The notes: generated from the letters alone by a model not told the origin. Shown: positions 37,467 through 53,079, numbered from the stretch's first letter. The stretch: 64,000 nt of DNA from Torymus aiolomorphi (GCA_036365515.1 CM070877.1:6705001-6769000); one strand, 5' to 3'. A program made the numbers and translations.

Positions 37467-38782
37467 AAAAACCGCTGCCAATTCATTGGCACGTAGCTTC
37501 CTCAAACATAATTTACTGATTCCTTTAATTAATTTTTAATTCCAATATTTAAAATTTAATACTTCAGAAAGACAGAAATAACAAAACTCCAACATAATTT
37601 ATTCAAATTTTTATAGATTATACATTTCCAAAAAATTTCACATACATAAAATATATATCACAATTGCCTATAAATTTGCAACTGATATTTAGAGCTCTAT
37701 GTATTTGAATGTAATTTATAGCATTGGAAACATAATTAAATTACCTATATTTTCTAAAAAAAAATTAATTTTCTAGCTATCACGGTTCTTTTGTTATTAA
37801 CAGAAATGTAAAAATTTAAAAATTAAAAAAAAAAATCCTCAAGAAATAGATTTTAAAAATGTCTAGAAAAATTTTAACCTCAAATATCTCTGAAATTTAT
37901 GAACCAATCACTTTGCCAAAAGAACTCATCCGAGAACTATCAATAATATACCTCTACAATGAATTTTGAAGCGAATAAGACAATTTTACTCTTGTAATAG
38001 TTGAACATATAAAACTCATTTTTTTTCATTTTTCAATTTTTACGTTTTTGTTAATAACAAAAGAACCGTGATAGGTAGAGAATTAATTTTTTTTAGAAAA
38101 TATAGGTAATTTAATTCTCTTTCGAATACCACCCACCCCATTTAGATACATAGAGCCGTTCTCGGGAAATTACGATTTAAAAAAAAATTGAAAAAAATTT
38201 TAACCTCAAATATCTTCGAAATTTATGGATCAATCCTTTTGCCCAAAGAACTCACTCGATTGGTATACAAAATCTACCCTAACAAAGAATTTCAAAGTGA
38301 TTAAGCCAATTTTACTATAGTTATTGAACGACAAAAAAAATCACTTTTTTTTATAAATTATTTTTTTCTCAAAAAATAATGAATAAAAAAACCTAAAAAT
38401 TTAGTAAGTTATAGTACTTAATATCCTTTATAACCAAAAAAATATTCATGTTAATATCTTTTTTTAATTTCGAAATATAACCTATTTACAAAAAATTACG
38501 TTTTCATTAATAACTTATGACGAAATATAGCTACCGACTTTTTTTTTTAAATTGTAGATAATTTTATCCTACATACAGAGAATTCACGATATATAAACAA
38601 TATTTGTTCTAAATATTTAAAAAATCGAAAAAAAAAATTTTGAAAATTAAAAAATGGCTATAAAAAAAAAATTAAATTTTACAAAAATAGAATATTGACC
38701 CCAATTGTGGAAGCAAAATCTAAAAAAATGATCACTCTCCCGTTAAAATCGGTCGAGTAGATCGTGAGATATCAGCGTATAC

Positions 38783-38850
<68 letters not shown>

Positions 38851-38974
38851 CCATACGGACATTTTCTAAAAATAGTGTATTTTGATTCCAAATTTGCTAA
38901 ATAACATTTCTAACACATTATCTCATAAACTTTTTTTTTACTATCACAAAGCTTCCTCTATGAGGAAGCAAAAA
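37467..38974 (-). mobile_element. Helentron/HINE-like non-autonomous element, copy B
   Basis: Read on the minus strand, it starts with GCTTCCTC-ata-GAGGAAGC, passes a GT microsatellite, then about two diverged 315-325-bp repeat units, and ends with GAGGAAGC, the hairpin TGCCAATGAATTGGCA and GCGGTTTTT. These parts match copy A at 14166-17117 in order and sequence, including AAGCTTTGTGA next to the 5' hairpin. At 1508 bp it is probably nearer the basic length. No Rep/helicase frame is present, so it depends on an autonomous partner if it ever moved this way. Confidence 0.7.
38785..38849. repeat. (CA)n microsatellite inside element B
   Basis: About 32 CA units sit at the same relative place as the GT tract of copy A (14289-14334). 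This supports shared ancestry of the two copies. Confidence 0.95.
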
Positions 38975-39960
38975 TCACAGCAGAGCATTATGATTTATGA
39001 TTAGGCAAATGCGCAATGGTATAAAAGGCGCAACTGGGAATGAATTCTTCTTAACATAATGGAAGTACCTTTGTGTAATTAAAAAATAAGAGAACCGTAG
39101 GACGTGAGCTGAAAGTATATTATATTAAGATAATATGTAGAGGGGTATATACGTTTCGGTGTAACGAAATTTAATCCTAGCGCGCATGTATGACTTCTAA
39201 AATACATACTCACAAAGCGTACACACGAGTTTTCAAACACAGTATTTCAAATAAACCAGTATTTTAATTAAAATTTCCATTTATTATTATATTAAAGGCC
39301 CGAAGCTCGCAATATTTTCGATTGGAGTTTTATTTATCAAGAAAATGCGTGCTTTGTGGAATATTAAAAGTGACATTATGACACTGAACTCACTAACAAA
39401 TAGGGATCGTCGTATTTTATCATTTGAGTGAACCTCAAATTCGAATTCGAATTCCAGTTTGATAAAGTAAATATTATAATGATTCTCCAAACTTTTTAAT
39501 AACTTGTAAAGAATATGATTTTTCAGATTTGATAACAAAAAGTTATTTGATAACTAAACAAAATTTTGATACATAAAACATCGTTGACTTAAAATTTTGA
39601 CCGCACATATTTGAAATGCAAATTTGATCGTTGGTAAACATTCACCCTATATATTTATGCGAAAGCTATAAATATTTTACAAAGTATTATCATTCATCAG
39701 TTGCTAAACACGCGAATTATGTAGCAAAATGAATGTAATGGTAATAAACGAAATTGTATAGGCTCAATTATATTGAACAAAATGATAATACTTATATATT
39801 TTTCATGCTCCGCACAAAAATCCTGTATTGCTAAATATTTAGTTGAACTATCAATTTAGGCCTATCCTGCTATCAGTTCTCAACGTATCAATCATAGATA
39901 TGATGTCTGCTTCCAAACTATGCGAAAACAAAATCAGTTTAAACCCGAGCATGCCGGGGA
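38975..39960. other. AT-rich spacer
   Basis: No gene is recognised. A short GAATTC/AAATTCG run near 39440-39452 is the only local repeat. Confidence 0.5.
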
Positions 39961-41480
39961 CACTTTTCCCAGATAATTTTGGCGCATTCTTGTCTGTGCA
40001 CGCAGGGTAGTTCACAGCAAAAGTCCTCATCGCGAAATATAATATGTACACAAAGGCGCGGGCAGCCCCACACACACATACCCACACATAAGCAGAGCCG
40101 CTTTAACGACGCGACTCGGAACTTCTGGCTAACCCGCTTTTCTCGACATAGCTATATACGCATTCCCAAAACTCGAGCAACGGCAGTAATTGTGGCAATT
40201 TCTAAGGACTCTCGTCTTCTCTGTCTCTCCTACTCTCTCACCTTTATAGCTCGCGCCCCTGTGTACATGTGTATTCGAACATAACCAGCAAGTGAGGCAA
40301 GAGGAGAGGGAGAGAGAGAGAGAGACAAGAGAATGTCGACGATCGATAGGGAAGTTGTCTAGTGGCGCGCGCTCGCATCCCGAGAGAAAGGAGGATTTCA
40401 TTATGTCGTTAACGAAGCCGTAAATCAAAAGACTTGCGGATGATGGGAGAGGAGAAGAGGGCGAGACACTGGGAGCAAAGGGGAGATAGAGAAAGAGGAT
40501 GAGAGAGTGGAGGAGCAGCAACGGCAAATTAATACGACCACTGTGAGGACGCGCTCGAGAGCGACGCCCGTTCGAGCGCGTTTGTTTTATATATATGTGT
40601 GTGTGGCTCGAGAGGACGGCTGGATCGAGACGAGTGTATTTAGTAAGTCGACGATGAATTGACACAGAACGGGAGAGAATATATTTCGAAGCAGCGACTC
40701 TTCTTCATGGCCTAAGCACGCACTTCTGTCTACTTGTACTGATAACATGGAATTTCGGAACATTTTCGAATGAACTAGTCATGAAAGCGAGCGTTCTTCA
40801 AAAAAATCACGACTTTTTGCTTCGGATCTCCAAGTGAAATTAATATTACATAAATAGTATTACGATGCTAAGGTTGCTCATTACGGGGCTGCGGAATAAT
40901 TCATCTCCTTTGATGCTGGCTTTTCAGGCACAATTTAACAAAGCAGATCTGCAATTTCGATTTATAAGATGTAAATTTAACGCGCGTGGAAGCGGCAGCC
41001 GAGGATATATACCGCGAGCAATTTCATCACGTGTCTCTCTCCCTCTCTCTCTCTCGGCGGGGAGAGGGAAAGAATGAAGCTTCGCCCGTTGACGATTAAC
41101 GGCAGGGGAACGCAGAGATTCACAACCGCGCATAGCTAGGGGGATTCAAAGGCAAATGCAGAGGGGAGAAAAGCATCTTTGCGCGAGGCTTCCAGTCTGT
41201 CTAACTGTCTGCCTGCGCGCGCGCTCTCGAGTTAATTTTCTATGGGGAAAAGCGAGAACCGCGAGAACGACTGTCGCAACATAATGCGCTATCCTTCCTC
41301 GATGCTCGCGCAATCTGCGCGCGCTTTTTCCTTATTTACCATTTTTACCTGCCGCTCTTTGAGGCATTGCGCGCCTTTTTCTGCGCCACCTCGTTGCTTC
41401 TGCGCAAGCTACTTTTAATTTTTAGTCGGGAGCGCTTAGTTTTAAGAGCTTACGCTTAAGTACTCGCACGCAACCCTACA
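39961..41480. other. CpG-rich block with GA and CT tracts
   Basis: GA tracts at 40308-40324 and 40440-40510 and a CT tract at 41038-41055 generate overlapping frames on both strands, including a 178-residue minus-strand frame rich in Ser and Leu. No domain is present. Confidence 0.45.
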
Positions 41481-41956
41481 AAATAATAGAACTTTTAAAG
41501 AATGCTCGAAAGGCATAATCTGTAAGATGATTTCTGTGGGGAATGCAATTTATGAATGTTAAGTCAAGTCAAGTAAGTATAGCGGCTTTTGAATGTTTCT
41601 TCCCAGTCTGACTGTAGTCAAGCTGCTTTACTTTAAGCCTTTCTGCATTATTTTCAGTCGTTTCAAAGCATTTTATATATGTGCAAATACGCGGACTACA
41701 GACAACAACTGGGGTACAAAAACGGAAAAAATTTTTTTTGAGGGCACACCTACCACATAAGGTTTTTTCGGTTCTTTGAGGGTCCCCCAACATGAAAATA
41801 CTCGTGTACACTCATTATCCGTTGCCAAACTTTTTTGCCGACGAAATCAATTTTTCTTATGGAAATTTAACATGGGAAAAATGGACGAAAAGTAGTCATT
41901 GATGATTAACCAATAGCAAACTATTGAAGAGGCCAAACCAAATTCCACAAAGAAGC

Positions 41957-42200
41957 GATTAAAGTTGAAGAATAGAGTTTTAATTTGAGATGAGAATCGT
42001 TAAAATCGGTCGATTATGTGCAAAGCTATGTGAATTTGAAAATGGCGAATAATGACGAAAATGAGCGATTTTTTCAAACCCACGTAATTCTTCAATTTTT
42101 TGTCATTTTTCGCCGTTTTCAACTTCACGTAGCCTTGCACAGAATCGACCGATTTTAACGATTCTCATCTCAAATTAAAACTCTATTCTTTAACGTGAGA
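41957..42200. repeat. Fold-back repeat with ~100-bp arms
   Basis: The left arm contains TAGAGTTTTAATTTGAGATG then AGAATCGTTAAAATCGGTCG. The right arm contains CGACCGATTTTAACGATTCT followed by the complement of the first word. The loop is about 35 bp. No terminal motif or target duplication is clear, so I call it an inverted repeat rather than a named transposon. Confidence 0.8.
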
Positions 42201-44470
42201 AAACAAAAATTAAAACGTGAGAAATTATAAACCTGCAAAATAAATGAGCGTTTAGGACGAAGGCGGCAGAAAAAAGGCTTATAGACACTCTCGGGGAATA
42301 AATAAATGTCGCGCGAGAAGGAGGTCACGAGCTCTCTTCCGGCCGCGTTGAGGCTCGTCGGGCGATTACACCTCGTCGATCCAAGACGCGGAAGAACGGC
42401 CGGCGTCGCTCATACACCTCTCGAGCGTGAGAATTTAATGGGACGCAAGGTCGCGCGGGAAAAACCCTGCGCTCGCGTCCTACTCGACTATTCGCAGTGT
42501 ATACATATGGCGAATAAGGAGAGAGAAAAGGACCGCGGCTTATCTCCGGCCCTCTTTGAACTTACTCGCGCGGCCTCTTTGAATTGTTGATGCGCTCCTA
42601 ACGCCCGAGATTAGCGCCCCCGTCCCTTTTCGCCCGACGCGCGGGTATATGCGCGCGCGCGCGAGATGACGCATTTTGCCTGCTGAAAATTCAAACTCGA
42701 CGAGCGCTCGTTAAAGGGGAAAAAGTGAATGCGAGATGTGACATTCGAATTTTCCAATGAGGTTTTTAAATGAAAGAAGTGATGGTCCAGTGAAAGTATC
42801 TATTTTACAGTTCAGTGCGATTTTGCGATATTAACATGTCTAACAAACAAAGCGATTAACGCGCGCTTGGCGAAATGTAAAATGCAATTAAGAGCAGTCT
42901 GCAAACTGGTACGTAAAACAATAAAGTTTTAAAATGACGATGAACTAGAGGTTCACTAAATAATCGCGCTTCTATTTGTGTACTGGGAAGAAAAACGACA
43001 AAAAGAAATTTAGCTAGCCCACACTTGAATTTCCGTATTTATGAAACATTCAGAAAGTTTGACTTGTTAAAAAACGAATTTACTGACATAGATTCACGGA
43101 ACAGTTTTACTTTTCAAGCGAAATTTCACAACTTTGCGCCCAATGGTGAATTAGTAAAGCGGTCAAAAAAAGTTTTGGATTATTTACTGTTTTGCTGAAA
43201 ATAGGCGCTTCAATTGGTTAAAAAGTTTCTCCCGAGCTTTGAGTTTCTCCCAAGAATGAAGAAAAAATGTCGTTTTTCTCTGGAATACATCCAAAATGTT
43301 CGCTTGGTAGGAGAAATAGACCAATTGACCTCAGACAATTTTTATGAATTCCTTGCGCTATTGTATGTGGTTCCATTCCTTTTTAAGGTCGTTTCATCGA
43401 CTATTTATAAATAAATAAATACTCTCAAAGCTTGCGAAAGAAGACTTTTATAAAAGACCTCGTACGCGCCTGGTAATAATTTGTTTATCGGTTCGCAAAA
43501 TGTTAAATTTTTAAATATAATTTGTTTTATTTTTTGACAAATTTTAATTAAAATTAAATCAGATATTTTGACCAGAATTATCAAGAATAATGAAAATTTT
43601 CGAGCTTTTTAATAACTTAAATATTCCAAAATAACTTTTTTAAAAATATTTTCATGAAATTTCTGTTCAAAGCGATTGAAGTGGAATTCACGAAATTAAA
43701 TTCAAGCAAAAAAGTTGAAAAACCATTGTTATAAATTTGATTTTTCTTATTTTTAAAAAGCTCATAAACTCGATCTTTATTATAAAAGAATCATCTTCCA
43801 ATCACTCTTCCAGCTACTATAATATCCCAATACCCTTTTCTTTCCAAATCTTCTAAATGAGCGAAAAGTCGACAATCATTTTCATCACAAACAATTTAAC
43901 AAGTCCAAAGCTCTTCTTTATGAGCCGGAACTGAAGAAAAGAAAGTACATCGAAAGCAGCGAAAAACGTGTGTTGTAAAAGAAGGACTAGACGAAGTAGA
44001 AGACGAAGAAGAAGAAGAGAGAAGAGAGAAGAAGAAAAGAAACCGGAGGGAAATCCCCAGAGCGATTTTTCTCCGTCGGCTGGACGCTCGCCGCCGCCGC
44101 GGACGTCGACAAATTTCCGCGTGTCCCGGACCTCGGCTCGATTCGTTTTCCTCCTTCGAGTTTCGCGGCGAAGCGATGCGCGACCGGTAACTTATGAGTG
44201 AAAAAGTTCGCTGAAGCGCCGCTGCAGCGCAAAGGGAAAGAGGAAGGGGGGGGGGGGGGGAGGCAGGAGAAAAAAGAGGGCCTCGGTGATTTAACTGTAA
44301 TACGTTGCCCGCTAGTCGTGAAAAATGAGCCGTTGATAGCTTTTCCTGCTACCCAGTATTGCTTCTCTCTTTCGTGTTCTTTATTTTCTTCTTCCCCCTT
44401 TTATCGGATGCGTCGGTGTGGCACAGAACGAGCGCTTGTTGGCTGCAAGCTTTTGTTCGAATAGATGACT
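42201..44470. other. Two small CpG-rich blocks around an AT-rich stretch
   Basis: CpG-rich DNA lies at 42240-42720 and 43930-44300, including a GAA-rich run near 44005-44035 and a 15-bp G run at 44246-44260. The middle is AT-rich. The plus-strand frame at 43214-43414 has no recognised family. Confidence 0.45.
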
Positions 44471-47180
<2,710 letters not shown>

Positions 47181-47188
47181 TATATATA

Positions 47189-47698
47189 TAGTAATTTTTA
47201 TGATTTTCGTGGCAAATTTTACTTTTCAAATAATAATTTTTATGATTTTTATAGCAAATTTTACTTTTTGAAATAGTAATTTTTGACTTGTGAAACGAAA
47301 TATCGTAGTATCAGTCAATTGCTACAAAAATCATAAAAATTACCATTTAAAAAGAAAAATTTACTATGAAAATCCTACAAATTACTATTTAAAAAAGTAA
47401 AAAAATAAAAAAATGAAGTTCCAAAAAAAAATATTTCTCCGTGTAAGTATATATATATATATATATATTTTTTTATTTTTTTACTTTTTTAAATAGTAAT
47501 TTGTAGGATTTTCATAGTAAATTTTTCTTTTTAAATGGTAATTTTTATGATTTTTGTAGCAAATTGACTGATACTACGATATTTCGTTTCACAAGTCAAA
47601 AATTACTATTTCAAAAAGTAAAATTTGCTATAAAAATCATAAAAATTATTATTTGAAAAGTAAAATTTGCCACGAAAATCATAAAAATTACTATTTAT
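47189..47698. mobile_element. Large palindrome with repeated TAGTAATTTTTATGATTTT motif
   Basis: Arms of about 225 bp meet at a TA tract (47448-47467). Within each arm the words AATAGTAATTTTT, ATGATTTTTATAGC and AAATTTTACTTTTT recur several times, so the arms are tandemly built as well as inverted. The unique sentence AAACGAAATATCGTAGTATC is present in both. TTTCTCCGTGTA ends one internal unit (47434-47445) and TTTTCTCCATGTA lies beyond the right arm (47794-47806). Both resemble ends of the 250-bp TA-flanked family, so the true element may extend from the TA tract to about 47804. Confidence 0.7.
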
Positions 47699-47911
47699 AA
47701 AGTTAAAATTCCACATGACGAGTCTGCGCCAGCGCTACCATGGAAAATAGTAAATTTTCTTATGAAAAAGGTAAAGTTTACAAAAAGAATTTTCTCCATG
47801 TATAATAAAAATGCATTGTATTGGACACAGTGTCATCCCCCATTTATAATACGTTGAGGTCGGCGTCCCCTTCAACAAATTTACAATATAAGCATAACAG
47901 AATATTCTTTT

Positions 47912-48328
47912 ATTCGCCTTGTTAAGAGTACAGGTAGCGTCCTTCTGGTGTTCATTTTTGGAAGCTTAGCTGGTGGGTACCAAACATTACATTGTAAACG
48001 GCAAAACTTGAAAACAAGAAAAAAAACAGGATTTAAACTGTAATATAATGTAAGGTATTATAGTAAAAAGTTATTCATGTTATTTTTCCTAAATTTTAAA
48101 ACGCATAAAAAATTTTTGAAAAAATTTTGTTTTAAAATATCTTTATATGAAAAAAAAATCCTTTTAATAAATATTTATTATAATATTTTAATAAACTGTT
48201 GACTGTAGGGCTTATCTGTTTTGTGATTTCTCATTTTTGTTATGTATTTTGATGGTTTTTACACACTACCTAAGTTTCCAAAATCGGACACCAGTAGGGC
48301 GCTACCTGTACCTCTTAACAAGGCGAAT
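47912..48328. mobile_element. Short element with ~64-bp terminal inverted repeats
   Basis: The left end starts ATTCGCCTTGTTAAGAG and includes ACAGGTAGCG, CTGGTGT and ATTTTTGGAA. The right end is its inverted copy with a few changes. The interior of about 290 bp is AT-rich with no useful frame. I could not define a target duplication. Confidence 0.7.
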
Positions 48329-48464
48329 CGTCTATCTATCATGCGTTTCAAAATTAAATTTTTACTTTATCACAGAGAAAACTGACAGCACTACAATAGT
48401 ATTAGAACCAGAGAGCATATTATATCAACGCTCTGTACGAAAGGTAGAACGATTCAGATTCCGG

Positions 48465-48655
48465 CGAAAACTATCATGTTTCAGCGTTTGCAACGCAGAC
48501 TAACGCGTTTATTGGTTTGCGCCGAAGACTAACGCGAACGATTGTAGCGAAGACTAACGCGTTCCTGTGTTCACGGCGAAAAATAGCTTGTTTTGCGTGG
48601 TCGTGACGAAAACTAGCACGTTTCGGGAGATTACGAGAAACAATAGCATTATGTA
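48465..48655. repeat. Degenerate 25-30-bp minisatellite
   Basis: Units begin at about 48465, 48494, 48523, 48548, 48577, 48607 and 48636. Each opens with CGAA(A/G)ACTA(A/G)C.CGTTT or a near variant and closes with a G/T-rich tail. Spacing is 29, 29, 25, 29, 30 and 29. Units differ at many positions, so the array is old. It is more GC-rich than its surroundings and lies between an inverted-repeat element and a LINE fragment. Confidence 0.8.
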
Positions 48656-48698
48656 ATACAATAATGAAAGCTTCTATGATATATAATCTTACGATATT

Positions 48699-49065
48699 AT
48701 AGAATAGAATAGAATAGAAATCATGTTATTTGTGCAATACAAAAATAGTGATGGTCACATTTGATACGTAGTCGCTTATTTCACTTATTTTAACATTTTC
48801 ACATATCGCCTCGTTATAAAATTTTCATTAAAATAACAACTTATATCACTCAGATTGCACATCATAGTCAGCATGTTTCATTGATACATTCATGTTTTAT
48901 CGAATTTTCTTTGATACATTATTACAATTAATTTACATTTCATTTACAATTTATTTACATACGGTTTAATTTACAATTGATTCACAATTTATACTAATCC
49001 TACAATATCACAGAAACAAATTATCAGTCTTGTCGTTTTTAATTAGACTATCGTCAACAACTTAC
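48699..49065 (-). mobile_element. LINE 3' untranslated region with pentanucleotide tail
   Basis: This lies directly downstream of the LINE coding remnant on the minus strand and ends at a short (TTCTA)n tail, seen on the plus strand as ATAGA units at 48699-48719. Short A/T-rich runs such as TTGTAAATG repeat within it. A simple-repeat tail after a C-terminal frame fits a non-LTR 3' end; the exact boundary is inferred. Confidence 0.5.
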
Positions 49066-49305
49066 TTAATGTAAATATAACAAGTATTCTTTAATTGCCT
49101 TTTTGAACTTATTGATCGAGGGCAGATACTTAATACCGCGCGAGATCAAATTCCAAAGGCGTGTACCTTGAGAATAAAAGGAGTGCAATACTGCGTCGGT
49201 GCGTGAGGGTGGAACATCAAGCTCCCTAGAGCTAGTCCTGGCGGAGGTTCTCGATGTATTTTTATTAAAAAGATCCGCTAAGTACACGGGCTGTCCCGTG
49301 TTCAT
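49066..49305 (-). pseudogene. Truncated non-LTR retrotransposon ORF2 C-terminus
   Basis: The 79-residue frame reads through RTDAVLHSFYSQGTRLWN at residues 36-53 and ends with a lysine-rich KFKKAIKEYLL. The pattern of RT, a Phe and QG followed by RLWN, a hydrophobic stretch and FKK..K..L is the usual C-terminal tail after the reverse transcriptase of many LINE (non-LTR) elements. The reverse transcriptase and endonuclease are absent and a stop lies just upstream of the first Met, so this is a 5'-truncated dead copy. The clade cannot be decided from this fragment. Confidence 0.7.
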
Positions 49306-50808
49306 ATACTAGATAATATATGAAATAGAACGGTTAAATGACTAGAGTGATATAGCAAATATAATCGGTTGAAAACTTAAACAACTCGTTAGTTGAAAGC
49401 TCGCATGATAGGTGTGTTCCTACCTTCGGCACCTTTTATCCTCCATTACGCTCACATCGTCGTAACCTCACGGAAAAAGCACGGGCGGCAGGGCTCGCTG
49501 TAAACGAGATACTAATTACTTTGGAAAACTTGTTCGACTCTCTCTCTCCCCCTTTCTCTCTCTCACGCTCTCTTGCACATTTACACTGGAGAGAAGAAAA
49601 AGTTGGGGAAGGCGTAGGGAGAAAATATCGGATACGCGTTAAAGAGAGCAGGCCCTCGACTCGTCTGTGTATTTCTCTCCCGCTTAATGAACTATTGATC
49701 CAATTTTGAAAAGGCGAAAGAGCGGGAGCAGTGTACCTAGCGGCGTAAAAGGGAGAAAAGGAGAGCGCGGACGAAAAAGGTTACACACCGACATGTATTA
49801 TATATAAGCGAGCACGGCCGTGCGCAGGCGCGCTATCTTTGGACGGCAAAATGAAAGTAAACGAAGCACAAAAGAAATGATGCGATACGTGCGCTTCATC
49901 CTTTTCGTCCTTTCGCTTTCTACCTTCTTTTGCATCTCCGAATTTCTACGGCCTAGCTCGTTATTCAATATTATACCTAAAGTTCAGAATACCAAAATAC
50001 AAAAAACGATATATCAGATATCATAAACACGACATTCAGAAATTTAGATGTATGCCGACAACCGAAATATTCAAAGACACATTATATTTAAGCAACTTCA
50101 AATAATCATTTATTATATTCCGATATAAATGTATATAATGTAACTCTGGATAATTCAGTTGTTACGTCTGTGACGTATCTCTAAAATCAAATTAACAATG
50201 CATATTTATCGCCAGTAATTTTCTGACATACAAATGTCGTATATGCGAATTTTGACAAGTTGCTTTTTAATGCAAGCGGCATCACGCCGAAGTGAGCGAA
50301 CTTTACAACGTTGAAATTTTTTAATGCGAGGCAAAAAAAGCAGTAGGTCATCAAACTTGCGTATTATATTTTTTTTAGAATCAGCATTTCGCAATGTGAC
50401 TACCGAATTTAATACGATTGGAGACAATTACATTACCAAATAAGATGATCTCAATCATCTTCAACCTAATTTAACCGCTTAATAAATACGGCGACTCTCA
50501 ACACACAAATCAGTAATCGTGCAAAAGTCGCGAGCTCCGTACCACTCCAGCCGACAAGAGGAGAAGCGAATATTTTATACGGGTCAAATACCCTACATTC
50601 AATTACGAAGAGAATTTCTTATATCAATAATTTCAATAATCTATCGGTATTATATATTGTTTAACAAAGTTAATAAGTTGTAAATCGCATAGTCTTATTT
50701 ATAAACCTTATATCTTTCAATAAATAGTGCATCTAACTAATCAGCTGTTTATTATTTACGAGATCCTACGCCCAGAATAAAGGTAATATAAATCAAATAT
50801 CAATTGAA

Positions 50809-50844
<36 letters not shown>

Positions 50845-53079
50845 TTCAAATATAATTTGAAGATAAACCATACAAATTTCAATACACATATAAGAGTAGA
50901 TTCCTCGACACTCAAGACTTAACACAGTCATACACCTAAATGGGCCACAAAAAGAGTGAAAAATATAGTTTATAAATTATTTCGAAATTTTCCGAATGAT
51001 TTCCACTTGTTTACAAGAGAATTAATCCGAAAAGTGGGCGTATTAGCCACATACGCTGACTGCACAGTCATCCAGTTTTTTTATTTAGCTCTTAGCAAGG
51101 CTAATTTAATTTTTTGAGTTTTTTTCCTTAGATGGTAGATTGTATTTTAATGAATTTTTAAATATTTTTATCAAGTTTTCTTAGAAAAAATTAAAAAACT
51201 TTTTTCGATTAAATTGGCTAAATTAACTATACAAACCAAGCTAGCACAGACAAAACTATATTTTAATGTCTACTTATTATTATTTTTTTAAACATGGTTG
51301 TAAAAATAAAAGAATTACCCAGAGTTACCTTATGTTATTTTTTTCTTAATCAAACTTTTCTTTTAAAAATAGCCATTATTTTCTTATAACGCTGTGAAAA
51401 TTCAGTTGTTCAAAAATTACATTTTCTGAATTTTGGTGTAATGATTTTTGTTATTTCGTAATAAAAGACTTTTGGTTTTTTGATATTCTCAATAACTGGC
51501 TAGGCCCACCCTTTCGTCTTTACAATTTATCAAATAATAATAGATCCGATGTTAATTGATGAAATAACGAATGAGATCCACGATTATGATTTTAATGAAA
51601 AGCACTATCAGGATATATTATTTTTTATATTATGTTTTAAAAATGATTAATATAAATATTCGCAATTTCAATTCTTCAAAAGGCAAAGCGAATGAGTGAA
51701 AATGTACACTGCATTTTAAAATCAAAGTTTGGCCGCAGTGTATGTTTTATCAGAAAAACGAGCCGGCTGAAGGTTTCATAAAAATAAAATAAACAGCCGA
51801 CACGGTGGATGAATAGAAATAATGATGATTACTTTTGGTGGGGGGCACGCACTGCTGCGAAATTTTGCTCTTTGTACTTTTTCCATACTTCTTCAATTTC
51901 TCTTTCTCTGGCACGAGCGCTCGGCTGAAAGTCTCGGTGGCTAAACTCGTCCAGGCAGCCAGGCCGTCGCCCCTTTTTTAATATTTCCACCAGCGCCCAA
52001 TCCTGCACTCGAAACGCACACACGCGCAAGCGCAGACGCGGCTACACAAACGTCGCGGCGTTCCTTTTTCTCTTTGCATATTCATATTCCACCTTTCGTT
52101 CGCCTCCGCTGAGATGTTTGCGCGTGTGCGCACGAGCAAGAAAGAGGGAGAGAGAGAGGGAGAGAGAGAGAAAGAGAGAGGGTACGGATAAAGAGAGAGA
52201 GAAAAGGAGAGGGAAGGGTAGGAGGAGAAAGCTAGCAAAAGAGTGACGAATATTTTTTTCAAGATAGAAAGAGATGGAGAGAAAAAGTGTGTTTACAGGG
52301 CAAACGCGCAGCTATATTATATGACGTTTTCTACCCATTTTTCAAAAGCCGTATAAGAGCTGCAATTTGAGGGTGCACTCGGAGTAAGAGTGGGGAAAAA
52401 AGCGGAATATATGTGAATGATTCGGCGCGTGGAACGAATAGCTGATGAAAGGATCGTTTAGCGAAAGTCCCGCGCATAACTCGCTTGCTGGCTCGCATCT
52501 TATTAATCTTTTGACATGATCGCCTTTTCGCGCGACATTCAATTTATGTGGGACGAGGAGCGTCTTTCGGTTGAGGGAAAAAAATATTTAAAAAGGCGTG
52601 TTTGACGCACTCGTGTGTATACATATATTGATTTAACCTACATTTTGCGCCCGCCGAGGAACCGGGTATTTTGTTGAATTGCGCGAGCACGCGCGCTCGC
52701 ATTCAAGAAATTGTGAATAGATAATTCGTTTAAAAGATGGCGAAATTTTAATTTGGCAAAAAATGCTGAAAAATTTTCCGCGCGGTAAAATGTAAGGTGA
52801 GTTATTAGTAAAAAAAAAAAAGATTTCCAAAAGGACAAACTCGTAGGCATTCCTATTATAGTCAGACACAGTTATAGCAACCTTAATAGGCGGGTATCAC
52901 GTTTTTTGAATTTCAAATAAATTTCAATGGAAGCGCATTCCATTTTTATATATGTCAAGCTCCCAAGTATACAGACTATCTAAATTTTCATACGTTTTTT
53001 ATATAATGCATTCTTAACGTACTATTATATTTTATTTATTTATTTTCCGTACCATTTTGCAAATCTAGTTTTAACTTTT
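49306..53079. other. AT-rich DNA with two CpG-rich patches, no gene recognised
   Basis: CpG-rich patches lie at about 49440-49890 and 51800-52700, the latter with GA tracts at 52140-52200 and CT-type frames on the minus strand. (TA)n lies at 50816-50841. The remaining AT-rich DNA shows no defined element or coding signal. Confidence 0.45.

Noticed and set aside
48465..48655. Regular 25-30-bp units as a CRISPR array
   Set aside because: The units are contiguous and diverged with no unique spacers, in eukaryotic DNA with no cas genes.
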